DNA of 64,000 nt. It comes from Liriodendron chinense. Lineage: Eukaryota > Streptophyta > Magnoliopsida > Magnoliales > Magnoliaceae. Under the pieces are notes generated by a model. That model was not told where the DNA came from and did no database searches. It saw nothing but the letters and a program-made list of their open reading frames with translations. The translations under genes were made by a program, and so were the position numbers. Positions 21,891 to 33,300 of this stretch are shown piece after piece (the first letter of the stretch is position 1; each line of letters begins with the position of its first letter). Where the stretch lies: NCBI GenBank assembly GCA_003013855.2, contig PVNU02004166.1, positions 62,001-126,000 of the forward strand, written 5' to 3'.

Positions 21891-23429
21891 TGATACACAT
21901 TGTGGTTTTCCAATACGCATTGTCGTTCGCCGATACCACAGTTGCATTCCACAGTGGCCACGATTAACATGCCCACTAAATAAAGCAATGTGCTTGGCAC
22001 AGTCTATAAAAGGATTGCTAAGCAAGCATATCATATTCCACAACTGGATATGATCTCATCCGCAAGGTCGTCTCTTACAATCCTTCTAAAATAGGAGATT
22101 TATTTAGAGACATTCAAAGAACCAACAATGATCCAAAAGACTTAGAAGGCCAAGAGGTCGAACCAACATCCCAACCAACCCAATTACGGTCTAAGACCCA
22201 AATCATAGAGGAACGACTGAACCTATATTATGTATCATTCTATACGATGATCGAAATAAAGAGAATGTGAGATTTGGTCTGTCCAAATGACAGGTCATTC
22301 TCAGGGGTCAAATCCTTCCAAACCACCATTGTTCGGATGGTTAAATGAACGATGTGGTTTGATCCGGACCATCCAGCACCTCAAAATGAATGAGGTGGGC
22401 CATTAAGAGACATTGACTGACCACGTTTGACAGAGATCAACCCTTGAGATTTCCGAACCTTGTCTTCATTATCTTCATCAGAAGAACTTTGGTGGCTTTA
22501 GGCCAAATCTTTAGTGGGCCATAAAGATCCTTAAAAGAGATCGGCTATAGAAGAAGATCGAAGAAGCTAGTGAGTCCAGAGCTCTTTCTTTCCAAAGCAA
22601 GTCCCGATATGCTAAGGAAAGAATTGCTTATCCAGAAAGCCCGCACGAAAACTCCAGAAGAATCCAGAGGCCTAAGGATGTGCTTTCACTGGGAGCTTAA
22701 GAAGAATAGCTCGAGACCCCACGCCAAATACATCGATCTATTTTTACATTTACCTTCATATTTATCTTACTTTTTCTAGTCTAGTTCGCTGCTGCCCAAC
22801 AGCTCCCAATGCAATGCATTTATCTTGAGAGTAAGTTAAATATCTATGACCTTAAGTTGCTAAATCACCATGTTCACCTGAATTCCGATTCAGTTGTTTA
22901 TACCTCGGTCATATACCGGTGACCATCCACCTCAATCGTCTATTCCAATAGGCACTTCAAATATTTGTTTCATTTTTCACTTTTATTTATATATAGTTGT
23001 AGAGCACGACAATTGTAACAGGGTCAAGATATTATTAAAATCGATTATGTTTATTCTAACCTCTACTTTTTTATATGCAAATCTCCCATTCTGATTAAGA
23101 AATATTGCGCCAAAGCACCGGTGCAATTAAAGTCATTAAACCGATTAATTTTTACATTTGACCGTCATAAGGCAAAAAGAACTCACTTGTGAAGGCTAAC
23201 CCCTACCCTTGCACATATCACTAGAGTACGGAGCGCATCAATCGGTGGTCGAGATGACTCTGGATCCTGGTCCAGTCTCCAATTTGTCCATCTCGATGCG
23301 GGGGCATCAATGATTCAATCAAAACCCTTGAGTCAGGCAAACTCTGGTACACCTATACAATCATACTCGCACATGCATGTACTTCCAACCTAGGCCCTTG
23401 GTCATATGAACGGCCCTGACTGACTGGCT
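21891..23429. other. No recognisable gene; possibly an old LTR
   Basis: No exon or domain is seen. The 22560-23260 part has the feel of a retroelement leader (purine-rich leader, T-rich tract near 22740-22775, then GTGGTCGAGATGACTCTGG near 23246), but no paired LTR, primer-binding site or polypurine tract can be pointed to. Confidence 0.4.
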
Positions 23430-23625
23430 GATTTGAGGGCAATAGATACCACCAAATAAGTTGATGAGTAACTTATTTGAGACAAGTTTGGTTTAAGATC
23501 AATTATAAGTAACTTTTTTACTTAAATTACTTAATCACTTCAGCTTAACATGTAGAAACCAAGATAAGCTGCTTGAGGTATAAGTAGCTTATCTTAAGTA
23601 ACTTATGATCGAAACGCCCCCTTAA
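23430..23625. mobile_element. MITE remnant (AAGTAACTTAT family)
   Basis: Inverted words GAGTAACTTATTTGAG and AAGCTGCTTGAGGTATAAGTAGC / ATCTTAAGTAACTTATGATC surround a short AT-rich middle. The right end CGAAACGCCCCCTTAATT resembles the GGGGGCGTTT termini common in plant MITEs. The left terminus is unclear. Confidence 0.4.
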
Positions 23626-24835
23626 TTAAATATGACACTCGTGGTGCATACACACAATGTATTGAAAGAACATAAATTGGGGTGTTATGCCATCTCTTCC
23701 GAGATTCAGGCATTTTTGTTGGGAAAACAGTGTGTGCACACATTACACGTCCAGATCCGGTGCACATATCTCTTACTGTCTAAACGTGATGGATGGGAAT
23801 CCAAATGCATTTCAAAATGGGATTCTTTTTCTTTTACAATGTTTCATTTTTCTTACCATAGATCTAATGGCAAGATACAAGGAGGAATCATCTATTAACG
23901 AGGCCTATCATCATTTAAGAAATACCTTACCTTCCCTTCTGTTTAACCAACTCTTCACATGCCATCAATAAAATATCACGCTTGAACTCTGATTATTGCT
24001 AACCATCCAATCAATGACTTGCAAAATGGACCGCCCAAATAAGTTGTGACAGGAGAGTTCAATCATCAAACGAGAAAGCTCAATCTAGTCGACCCCGTTT
24101 TATATTGCTTATGCCACTCAAGAATATGTAGACACCACCCAAAATGGGAATAAATAACTCTTTGCTTTTCTTTTCTTTTTTCTTTTTCTTTTTTCGCCAA
24201 GCTTTGTTTAAAACAGCTCCAAGAGAGTTGAGACCTATTGAAAATCACATGATTCGGACAGAATACACTTGAGACAGTCACGGAAACCACTGACAGACTC
24301 GATTAGCAGATCAAGGGCCCAACCTATCTGATATTGATCTAACTTTCAGGACCTTTTGGATGCTCGAAATGTAAATCACTCCAATAAAATGACTTCCGGC
24401 AGATGCGAAAGGCTTCAAAACCCAGTTGCATTGGCAGGGAAGGGTCCTCAGCCCGACATGGAATAAATCAACAATCTGAATCAACGGGCCCGCAGCTTGT
24501 TGAAATCAAATAAATGGTCAGTTGGCTGAGTTGTCAGAAAGATTTAGCCACGCACGTCGTCAATCAAGCCACATTTCCCAAACCATTGGGAAACCGAACA
24601 GACTAAGTCAACATGATCCCTGGCACTTCCCATAGGCACTACCGAATCTGATAGATCGATGTCAAACCCAGTAAAAAGCAAATCACAGTTGTGCGTCCTG
24701 GCTCCGAAAATGCTAGAAATCCTCTCTACGTGGCAGCTAACGCATGTGCAAAGGTAAACCTGATAAGAGGTCCTTCAAGGACTGCCTATCAGTATAGCTG
24801 CCCTCGATCATGGCCCCATTTTCTGATTCTCTAAC
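23626..24835. other. No recognisable gene
   Basis: The open frames are short and overlapping, and none looks like a protein family I know. A pyrimidine tract (TTTTCTTTT units) lies at 24164-24194. Confidence 0.5.
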
Positions 24836-25277
24836 TAGGGCTGTAAATGGATAAGCAGACTCGATGGGGTACCCAGACCCAACCCATTTAAACTCAGACC
24901 TGATCTGTTTGCTAAATGGCACGGATCTGGGTCCAAGATCGCAATAAACCCATTGAGTAAATGGGTGGGTTTGGTCTATGTTGCAATGGACTCATCTAGG
25001 TTCCAACCCATCCAAACTCAATTTTAAACCTAGTAAAAATGCTTGCATACTAAATTCAAACCCAAACTCATTAGACCCGACCCATTTATAAATGAGTTTG
25101 GGTGGATCTCCCTCTACCCAACCCAAACTCATTTATAAATGAGTCTGATGGGGTTGACTCAGACCCGCCCATTTAGTAAAAGGGTCTGGATCTAAAATTT
25201 GGACCCATACCCATTTAGTAAATGGGTGGGTTTGGTTTTGGCCAAACCCGCCCTAAACCCAACCACTTACAGCCCTA
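24836..25277. mobile_element. hAT-like MITE (TAGGGCTGTAAATGG family), copy 2
   Basis: Terminal repeats TAGGGCTGTAAATGG (24836) and CCACTTACAGCCCTA (ending 25277) are flanked by a perfect 8-bp duplication, TCTCTAAC, at 24828-24835 and 25278-25285. The interior is the reverse complement of the 9201-9714 copy (for example the words GGCCAAACCCGCCC and CATTTAGTAAATGGG). It is 442 bp and non-coding. Confidence 0.87.
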
Positions 25278-25811
25278 TCTCTAACTGCCATGGATTGACA
25301 ACAGCTAAAAGTGAGCCTATACTATAGACGATCTTTGAAGAACCACCAATCTATATTTATATAAATCACGTATTAGCAAGACTAGAGTGCAGGGTACACA
25401 TAGTGCCTAACTGAAATTTCAACTGCACCAAAACTCTATCTAACTCAAGGGACGTCTATCATCGAAGCTGCTAAAAGACGAGTAGAATTGGAATCGGAGA
25501 CACTCAACCATTCATTTTTCAGTAAAAATGGTGTTTGGTTTTCCATTTTTGTTCCACATTTCAAGTCAACCTACATCCTACTCCGCACATTTCAAGAACA
25601 TCAACAACATATAATCACTCCTCTACTTTTTTAGCAATCCTCCACTCCTCCCTACATTCTTCTTTCTTTTTTATTTTATTTACCTATCCAGGGTCAAACA
25701 CCTTGCATAATAAGGTTAGGTGTTGTAATTTTCTTTTTTACCTATTCGGAGTGTTAAACCACACACAATAAGGCTAGATGTGATGGTGCTGAAATTCTAC
25801 TAAATCTAAAA

Positions 25812-25843
<32 letters not shown>

Positions 25844-27845
25844 AGATACATCCTGTAAAGTATAAATTGCATGTTATGCAGGTGGGAAATGGTACCTAAC
25901 CTATTCATTTTTCATAACCTAAACCCTTACTCGAAATCTACGGTTGCAAATCAAACTGTAGGAACTACTCGAAATGATGGATCTCTCGATTTCCTCGAAT
26001 CTAAAGTTGTTCTATGATTTCTAGCCAATCATAGATTCCAAACGCGTTTTGATTAGTGGCAACTCTAAACTATACATGTTTGAGCTATGCCCCATGACAT
26101 TGCACAATCAAGAAAATAAAATCGAATTTAACACCAAGTCATAAGCCATTGACGCTCATGCAGAGGCATTCACATAATCACTTTGATGTAAAGATTCCCA
26201 AGTTCCTAACTGTTAAATCAACGTCTTGGAAAATAAATTGTCAAGACAATCTAAAAATGTGATATTTGTCATAGTCGCCCTCAAGAGTGGGTTAAATTAT
26301 ATAAATGTTTCAACGTATCCTATGGTTGCTCCAACTCCATAATACAGTGAATGCTAGTTGAATTGTATCATCACCGTTAATTCATACCAAATCATCTTAA
26401 AATGTGATGTGTTGTGATAGAACACCGCGCATGATTGATGCAAGTAAAGAAAAACCACAAAAACAAAGTGCCAATCCAAAAACCAAAAAAGCTAGAGCAA
26501 AAGCAAGAGACATAAGGTAAAGAGATTTACATAGTTCAATAGTATGCTTATGTCCATAGGGCATTAGTACAAAGCTTTCTTCTTCATCAAAATAAGATAA
26601 ATATAAGGCTACTTTTCTCCCACCCTTTCACTGTACAAAAACTCTCTCACCAAAAAATACCCCGAAAGAATAATACCATCTCTTTATCTATACTCCTCCT
26701 TATATAGACACCAGTGGAGAGGGCATTGTTTGAAACCTGAGAAATGAACACCCAAACATGAGGGGAGAGGAGGAAACGTCCCACGCCAAAAAGCCACCGC
26801 TAACAATATGTAGATATTAAGCTATGTGGATTCAAAACTAGCAATGGTAGATAGATGGTACTAGTGGAATATTTTGATGAACCTTACAAAACTACTATTT
26901 CAAAGGTGCATCTTAAACTAAAAATGTAAATTATATGGAGTCACCTTCATTCCATAATTAAACTACTGTTGATTGCCGTGACTTTCAAGGGTCACCTTCA
27001 TTCCAACTGTTCAATTGATTGCTTTGGACTGTTTAGATTGATTATACAGTAAAATGTCTAATTAATGAGTTGGATCATCCATCATGTGCACATTTGGTTG
27101 CCCCCTCTTAAAAATCATTTTAATTGGACGAATCGATCAATGGTCAAGAAAAAATGGGTCGGAAAATGTACAATCGTCAATTTACACCATTGTTTGATGT
27201 TTTATTGAACGTCATCAAGAGTCACTTTGATCGATCTCAACCATTTGATTGACAGAGAATAAACGGCGGCGATCCATCGGTGTGTGTTTATGGCAACCAA
27301 CCTGCCCAGCAATTTGCCCACCATAAAAGTTAGAAGCCCCAATCCAACCATCTTATGGCTCACCATGTGAATTTGGAGTATTTGGATGGTTGTCCATTAT
27401 TTCCTGTGATGTGACCCATCTAATGATTATATAGCACTGATTTTTACAGACCATTCATCAACCGGCTTCACAATCAAAGTCCATATCTGACTTTAACGGG
27501 CCAACCCAGCCTCTAATTAGTTAGTTGTGCCTGTATTGCAACTCAAGATCATTAACACATATGGCTCCACTAGGCCCACATGAATAGATGGTGGGATGGC
27601 CGTAACTTTTGAGGGTGATTCGAAAAAAGAGATTGATGGCACAATACAATCTGATAGAAAGCCAAAACTAAATGAAAATCGATGGATCGTTGTGGCCCAC
27701 CTAGCAAATGGATAAGACATTTGCATGACATGTTGGTTGTATCACAAGTCTTGACACAAAAGCTGCCACTGTATCTGATCATTTCTCATGTACAAATGCA
27801 GAAAATGTAGAACAGAAATTAAGCAACGGTCGAGTGATATTCATC
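25278..27845. other. No recognisable gene; (GAA)n tract at 25807-25850
   Basis: AT-rich intergenic sequence downstream of the fucosyltransferase gene. The only structured part is an A-run followed by (GAA) repeats at 25807-25850. The stretch 27300-27760 has MITE-like 'GTGGCCCACC' words but no matched arms. Confidence 0.5.
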
Positions 27846-28510
27846 TAGAGTTCAAAAACTCAAAAAACTTGACTCAACGACTCAGAGGAGTCTTTACATG
27901 ACTCAACTCGAACTGCAATAATTAATTTTAATAATTTTTCTAAATATTTTACAAACTTGTATAAAGAGAAAATGTAAAAATAAATAAATAAGAATTATTG
28001 AGCTGCAGCTGTTGGCTTGTTAGCTAGAGAAGTAGGGATTTTATAAAAGTAGTGGTCCAGATTGCTATTCATCATCTTGAAACGGTCTAATTCTTGTCCA
28101 CCTACTATTGAACGGTCTAGATCACTGTACAGTCTTGGAATGGTTAAAATCATCAGATCACTGTCCATGTACCTTCTAAATAATCAGATCACTGTTCACA
28201 GTAAATATTTCTTAGGGGGGCTTTTATCGCTTTAAGAAATAAGCTAACTGTAAATAGATCCCTCAAAATTTTTTTTTTTTATGTTTCCGTCTAATTAAGC
28301 CAAAAAAAAGGGGGTGGGATTTCATAAAATGTCCTTACAAAAAAAAAAAGAAGAAGAAAAAACTATTTACAAGCTAGTGACTTCATTTGAGTTGCATCAA
28401 ATTGACCAAGTCATTGAGTCGACTTGACGAGTCACACCAAGTCAATGCAGAGTCACTCTCACAATCGAGTTTTGACTCAGCTGTTTGAGTCACTGAGTTT
28501 TAGAACTATG
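27846..28510. mobile_element. Possible MITE with GAGTTC..AAAACTC termini
   Basis: The left part TAGAGTTCAAAAACTC..TTGACTCA and right part TGAGTCACTGAGTTTTAGAACTA are partial inverses. Both sides are dense in GACTCA/TGAGTC words. The middle (27960-28370) looks unrelated and may be a separate insertion. No target duplication was found. Confidence 0.35.
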
Positions 28511-28994
28511 GTTTGGAGTGAAGTCACTGGTGTTTTAGAACCTTGGCTTTATCATGGAACCTGCACTTCAAGGATCTTCTCAATGTAATGCACATGGCTG
28601 CCATTTCAGAGAAAAAACAATTCCTTCTTTTGGAATTTCTACTCTTGTTAGATTTTCCAAAAACTGCACGATGAGGTTCTTTTCTGCTGTGTTGGAAAGA
28701 AAGAGCTCTGTCACATCGGCGTAGGTACATCGTTATTGTGATTTTCGAAATTCTACAAAAGTAGAAATCCCAGAAATAGCGAATTATTTTTCTCACGATC
28801 AGATCCAAACACAACCTTAATAAAGAACAATCTGCAACATTCTTTTTCTATGGAGGGACAAGATCCCAACAAATTCTCTAAAAAAAATGGCTCTTGAGCT
28901 TTTGGAAATGAACAAAAACACATTTCAAAACAATAATACAGGCAATCTACTGATTAAACGAACATATAATGTGAAATTTGTAACCAGACCAACT

Positions 28995-29564
28995 TCATAG
29001 TGTTCTTGCATCTCTCCCGCCTTTTCTACTAACGAGCTCGCACAACCGGCAAGGCAATGTGTCAAGGCTCACTGCCCGTGTCTTGCGATAGTTTCCCAAT
29101 ACACCGCACCTCCTCCATGCATGATACTCCGAGTAGGCCACAGGGTCATTGGCAAGAGCCTTCACATATGAAGCCAGCTCCTCTAATGATTTGAACTTGG
29201 TTCCGTCTATTATGGAATTCGGAGGGACCAAATCCCACACGTTCGGTGCACCAAAATAGATGGGGATAGCGCCGGCGTCTAGAGCATAAAAGAGCTTTTC
29301 TGTCACATAACTCTCAGTCATGGTGTTCTCGATGGCCAGGACGAACTTGTAATGTGACATTGCACAATGAAGATGGTCCCACCAGCTAGGGGTGGATTTT
29401 GCGTGGTTTGCACACTCGGGGTAGAGTTCGAGCGCCAGGTCCAAGCCCCCCATATTGTTCAAGCACTTGCCAAAGGAGTGGTGGGGCAGCAAGGAGAGGA
29501 GATTCTTGGCAAGTAGGTTTCGATCAGGAAGGCACCTCGAGGAAGACCAGTAAACAAGCGTCAC
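28995..29564 (-). CDS. FUT13: FUT13 exon 3 (189 codons and stop)
   Basis: The acceptor is CTTTTTCAG|GTGACG (29565/29564). The exon encodes VTLVYWSSSRCLP, SFGKCLNN.GGLD, the GT10 donor-binding motif and the C-terminal PCRLCELVSRKGG, ending in TGA at 28997-28995. The conserved ENT..ESYVTEKL and PIYFGA residues are present. Confidence 0.93.
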   Translation of the reverse strand: MTLVYWSSSRCLPDRNLLAKNLLSLLPHHSFGKCLNNMGGLDLALELYPECANHAKSTPSWWDHLHCAMSHYKFVLAIENTMTESYVTEKLFYALDAGAIPIYFGAPNVWDLVPPNSIIDGTKFKSLEELASYVKALANDPVAYSEYHAWRRCGVLGNYRKTRAVSLDTLPCRLCELVSRKGGRDARTL

Positions 29565-30284
29565 CTGAAAAAGAAAGCAGGGAATACAGGATGGTGTAAG
29601 CAGTAATAATGCAAAAATTGTAAATGAAGGACAAGAAAACGCAATCCTTCTTGTGGCCATTAATCAGCATCCAAATTGCATGCGAGGTTCCATGTGAGAG
29701 CATATCAGAAGCTACATGTCCCTCAGTAAAATGTTTCAGAAAATTGCAAAGGAGATTCCCACTGAGAGGATTGAAGAGTTCTTTGCAAGATGTACCGAAA
29801 TAGCGTGCATGTACACAATCTAGGCCATTCATTGGATGGGGCCACCATCTACATGCCCGGCCCAAAAGATAAAAACAACGGCAGTCCATCAACTTGGCTC
29901 ACGATTGGCCCCAAATATGTGTTCTTGTTCTTTCTTCTTCTAAATATCCCTATCCTGTAGTTACCAGACACTGCTTCCCATGCAAATATGAAATACCTAT
30001 GCGTTCTTTGAAAAGCCAGACGAGACTGGAAGATTGGACCAATTGACTCAAACCGCCCACCGATGCAGGTCAGGTTTCGGAAGGAAGCTAATCAATCCAT
30101 CCAGGTCAGGCGGTTCATTTGTTTCTCACCTGGGTACCATGGGCCCACCTGATGAGTGGAGTTGCCCAATTTTTGTGTTGGAAGTGTTTAGGAGGGCTCC
30201 ACCTGATGAATAGCCCAATTTCACATTTCACGACACCTCAGTATGTGTAACACCAATCTTCTTTTTATGGAATAACTAAAGTTT

Positions 30285-30315
<31 letters not shown>

Positions 30316-33300
30316 GAGGAGAAAAAGGTCTTCGATTCCGGATCTCTTTAGGATTCTATGGGCAATGCCTATCTCCATGCAGTCCCTTATAGGTGGTTTG
30401 AGAAACAATTCGTTCACTGGTTGGTGTTATTTTCTGGAATATGGCTTTACAAGATGTCCTATTTTCTCTTTGGCTAGAACCCAACCACAGCATATTTCGT
30501 GGTAAATCATGCAATGCAAGAAAACTGACAGATAAAGTAGTGATTCTGATGGTAGGTGCAAAGTGAGGGGGAAAAAAAAACTTCAGGGTGTCCCCATTCA
30601 GTTTCTTAAATTGAACTGGGCAGAGGGGTCTCAGATATATATCAGGAATCCCAGGCCATTGATAGCTGGGAAGCCCATCTGATAGGATGATTCGGATTAA
30701 ATTTCAATGAGAGCTTTTTCAGCAACCCAGGACCACGGGGATCGATGGTTTGTTTAAACGTCATTTTGGTGTGAACCTTTTGGAGTACTGGGGTCCTAAG
30801 GGGCTTTGTGATACGCTGCATAAGCTGCAACATTGCTCCCAGATGCAAGATTAGCCCATGACCATCATTTTTGGCCTCTTACTGTGTAAAGGGATTTGGC
30901 TAATGCAATTAAGTGCACCAAGATTGGTCAGTATGCATGTGATGTCAAATTGTATGGAAGAGAGTTCTATGATATCTACACTAATGATAGGGGGCGCGCT
31001 CCAGCGGTACTGGTACCACCGTATGCATACGGTGGCACCAGACAGATGTGGTACCCAGTGATGTGTTCATGGAATCCAAACTGTCCATGAGATGCATCAC
31101 ATCAGAAATCCCCCAGATCCCAAAAAATCAGTCTGATCTGAAACTCAGATGGGCCACAGCACAGGGAACATATTGAGAGCAAATGCCCACCGTTGACTAT
31201 ATATTGGGGGCCACCCTGTTGTTTATATATTTATTAAGGCCATTCATGCCCTTCATCCATTCCAGATGAAAGACCAAGCCAAAATTCAGGCTGTTTTGCA
31301 ACTCAAGTGGGCCTTGCCTCCCAGCTCGCTCCCATGCTGTGGCCCATCTTAGCCTTGGATCAGGTTTTTTTTTAGTCCTAAGGGTTTTCTGAGGTGACAC
31401 ATCTTATGGATGGTTGGATTCTGTGAGAAAATCACTTGGGCCCCACATCTGTCTGGTAACAGTAACGCTGTAAGTTACCACAGCACCAGTACTGTTGGTG
31501 TGTGTCCCATAGATAGGTGGTCTTTTCTCATGTTCATAGGGAGGCAAATTCAGAGGTTGATGGATTAGCAAAAGAGGGAGTAACTTGGGCCGTCTGGGGG
31601 GAGAGAAACAATCGTATATTTAGGAACAGTAGACGATCTTTGGGTGTTGTGTTCTCTAAAGTGTTACAGCTGTTTAGAGACTGGGCCCCTTGACTTTTCA
31701 GGCCTCTGTTTGTTTGTTTGTTTGTTTTTTGTCTCTCTGTTTTAATAAAATGCTCAATTCTCAACAACAAAAAAAAAAAAAAAGCAAAAGAGGGAGTAAC
31801 AAGAGATAGTCTTAGGGCCTGTTTGGTTGCGGAATCCAGATTCTAGAGAAAATCCAGATTCCAGTGTTGGAATCGAAAATTGCAGAAATTGAATTGGAAA
31901 CTCAGATTCCAGCTGGAACTTGCTGTTTGATTGAAAACTGTGTAATCCAACCGTTGCTTGCGGCATGGCCCACTTGGGCTTTGGATCTGCCTGAGAAATT
32001 GACCCCAGCCTATAGTACCTATAGTAATCCAGCAAGACAGATGGCCAGGTTGGATGGCACATAAACATTATAGTGGGCCCTAGGAGTTTTCAATGGTGAA
32101 CGTTCAATCAACACTATTTTCCTGTGGTGTGGTCCACTTGAGATTTATATCTGCCTCATTTTTTGTCTAATGCCCTTAATTGAGCTCTCAAAACAGATGG
32201 ACCGTGTGGATGTAAAACGCATACATCATCGATTTACAACACATACATCAAGGTGGGAATCACCCTAGTGAGTAGTGACGCTCACTTCCTGCCTCTTCTC
32301 CCTTCCGTAGAAACGATCCCCTACACCGTTTCTACTAATCCTAGTTCCAGCCAATTTAGGTTTCCAGATGGAATCCTGTTTGGCTGGAATTTGCCGCCAA
32401 ACACACCAGTTAAAATCGGATTCTGCTGGAATCCAGATGTTAAGCTGAAAACCTGTTTCCAAATGCCAACCAAACAATTATAGTAAGATATCCTTCTACT
32501 AGTATGTAGTGGAAAGATTAAGCCAGGTGGGTTGTTTTTCATTTAGGGTTGTTTTTCATTTAGCATTGTTCTGAACTGGAGTAGTTTGGTTTCAAGTCTG
32601 TCGTTTTTCTGTATTTCTTTACTTTTTTCGTTTGATAAAATTCAGATGCCTTTTTTTTCTTTTTCCTTTTTTCCTTCTTTTTTTTTTTTTTTTTCAAAGG
32701 AGAAAAGGAGAAAAGGAACAACCCTCCATGATGCGGACATCTAGCGTTTCAAGTTTACCAATGAAGAAAGCGCCCATCACAAACACCTTCCTTGTGGTTA
32801 GGCGATGATTGAGGAGCATTGAAGACCCTACGCACATGATTTGGCACATAGAAGACACGTGTGTAGGATGGAAGAAGACCCGACTGAAGGAATGGAAGAA
32901 TGCCTGACTGAAGGTGGCCGGGCGCCCGGCCAAATTTGTCACCAGGGCGCCCGAAATTCTGAGATTTTTAAGATTTTATTGCTGGACGTTTTTTGTCCTG
33001 GCCGGGCGTCCAGCCAAATTGGTCACCAGGCGCCCGACCCCCGTATGAACTATTTTTTTTTTTACTTGATTTTTAGGGGTATTTTGGTACTTTTAAGTTT
33101 TTTTATTGCTTATTTAAGTGGGCTAAGCCCTAAAAACGAGAGTTAGTTGTTGATTAATGAAAAAAAACAAACCTTTGGTTGCCTCCTTCTCTCCCTCTCT
33201 CATGGTGCTTCATCTTCTTCCTTGATCTCATTCTTCTCTTTTCTTTTTGCGCCCCTCCAAATTCTTCAAGGTAATTATTTTCTTCTTTCTATTTTCCAGT

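Larger units (their letters stand above)
30690..31815 (+). pseudogene. LINE RNase H remnant, split by two later insertions
   Basis: Around 30735-30850 the plus strand reads as the start of a plant LINE RNase H domain (NPGP-like stretch, then GLFKRHFGVNLLEYWGPKG and CDTLHKL, with an early in-frame stop). The end of such a domain (HVHREANSEVDGLAKEGV) appears at 31530-31584 and continues TRDSL after 31800. The two halves are separated by a foldback MITE (~30990-31508). The second half is itself cut by a 198-base LINE tail (31585-31782). It lies in FUT13 intron 2, antisense to the gene. Confidence 0.6.
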
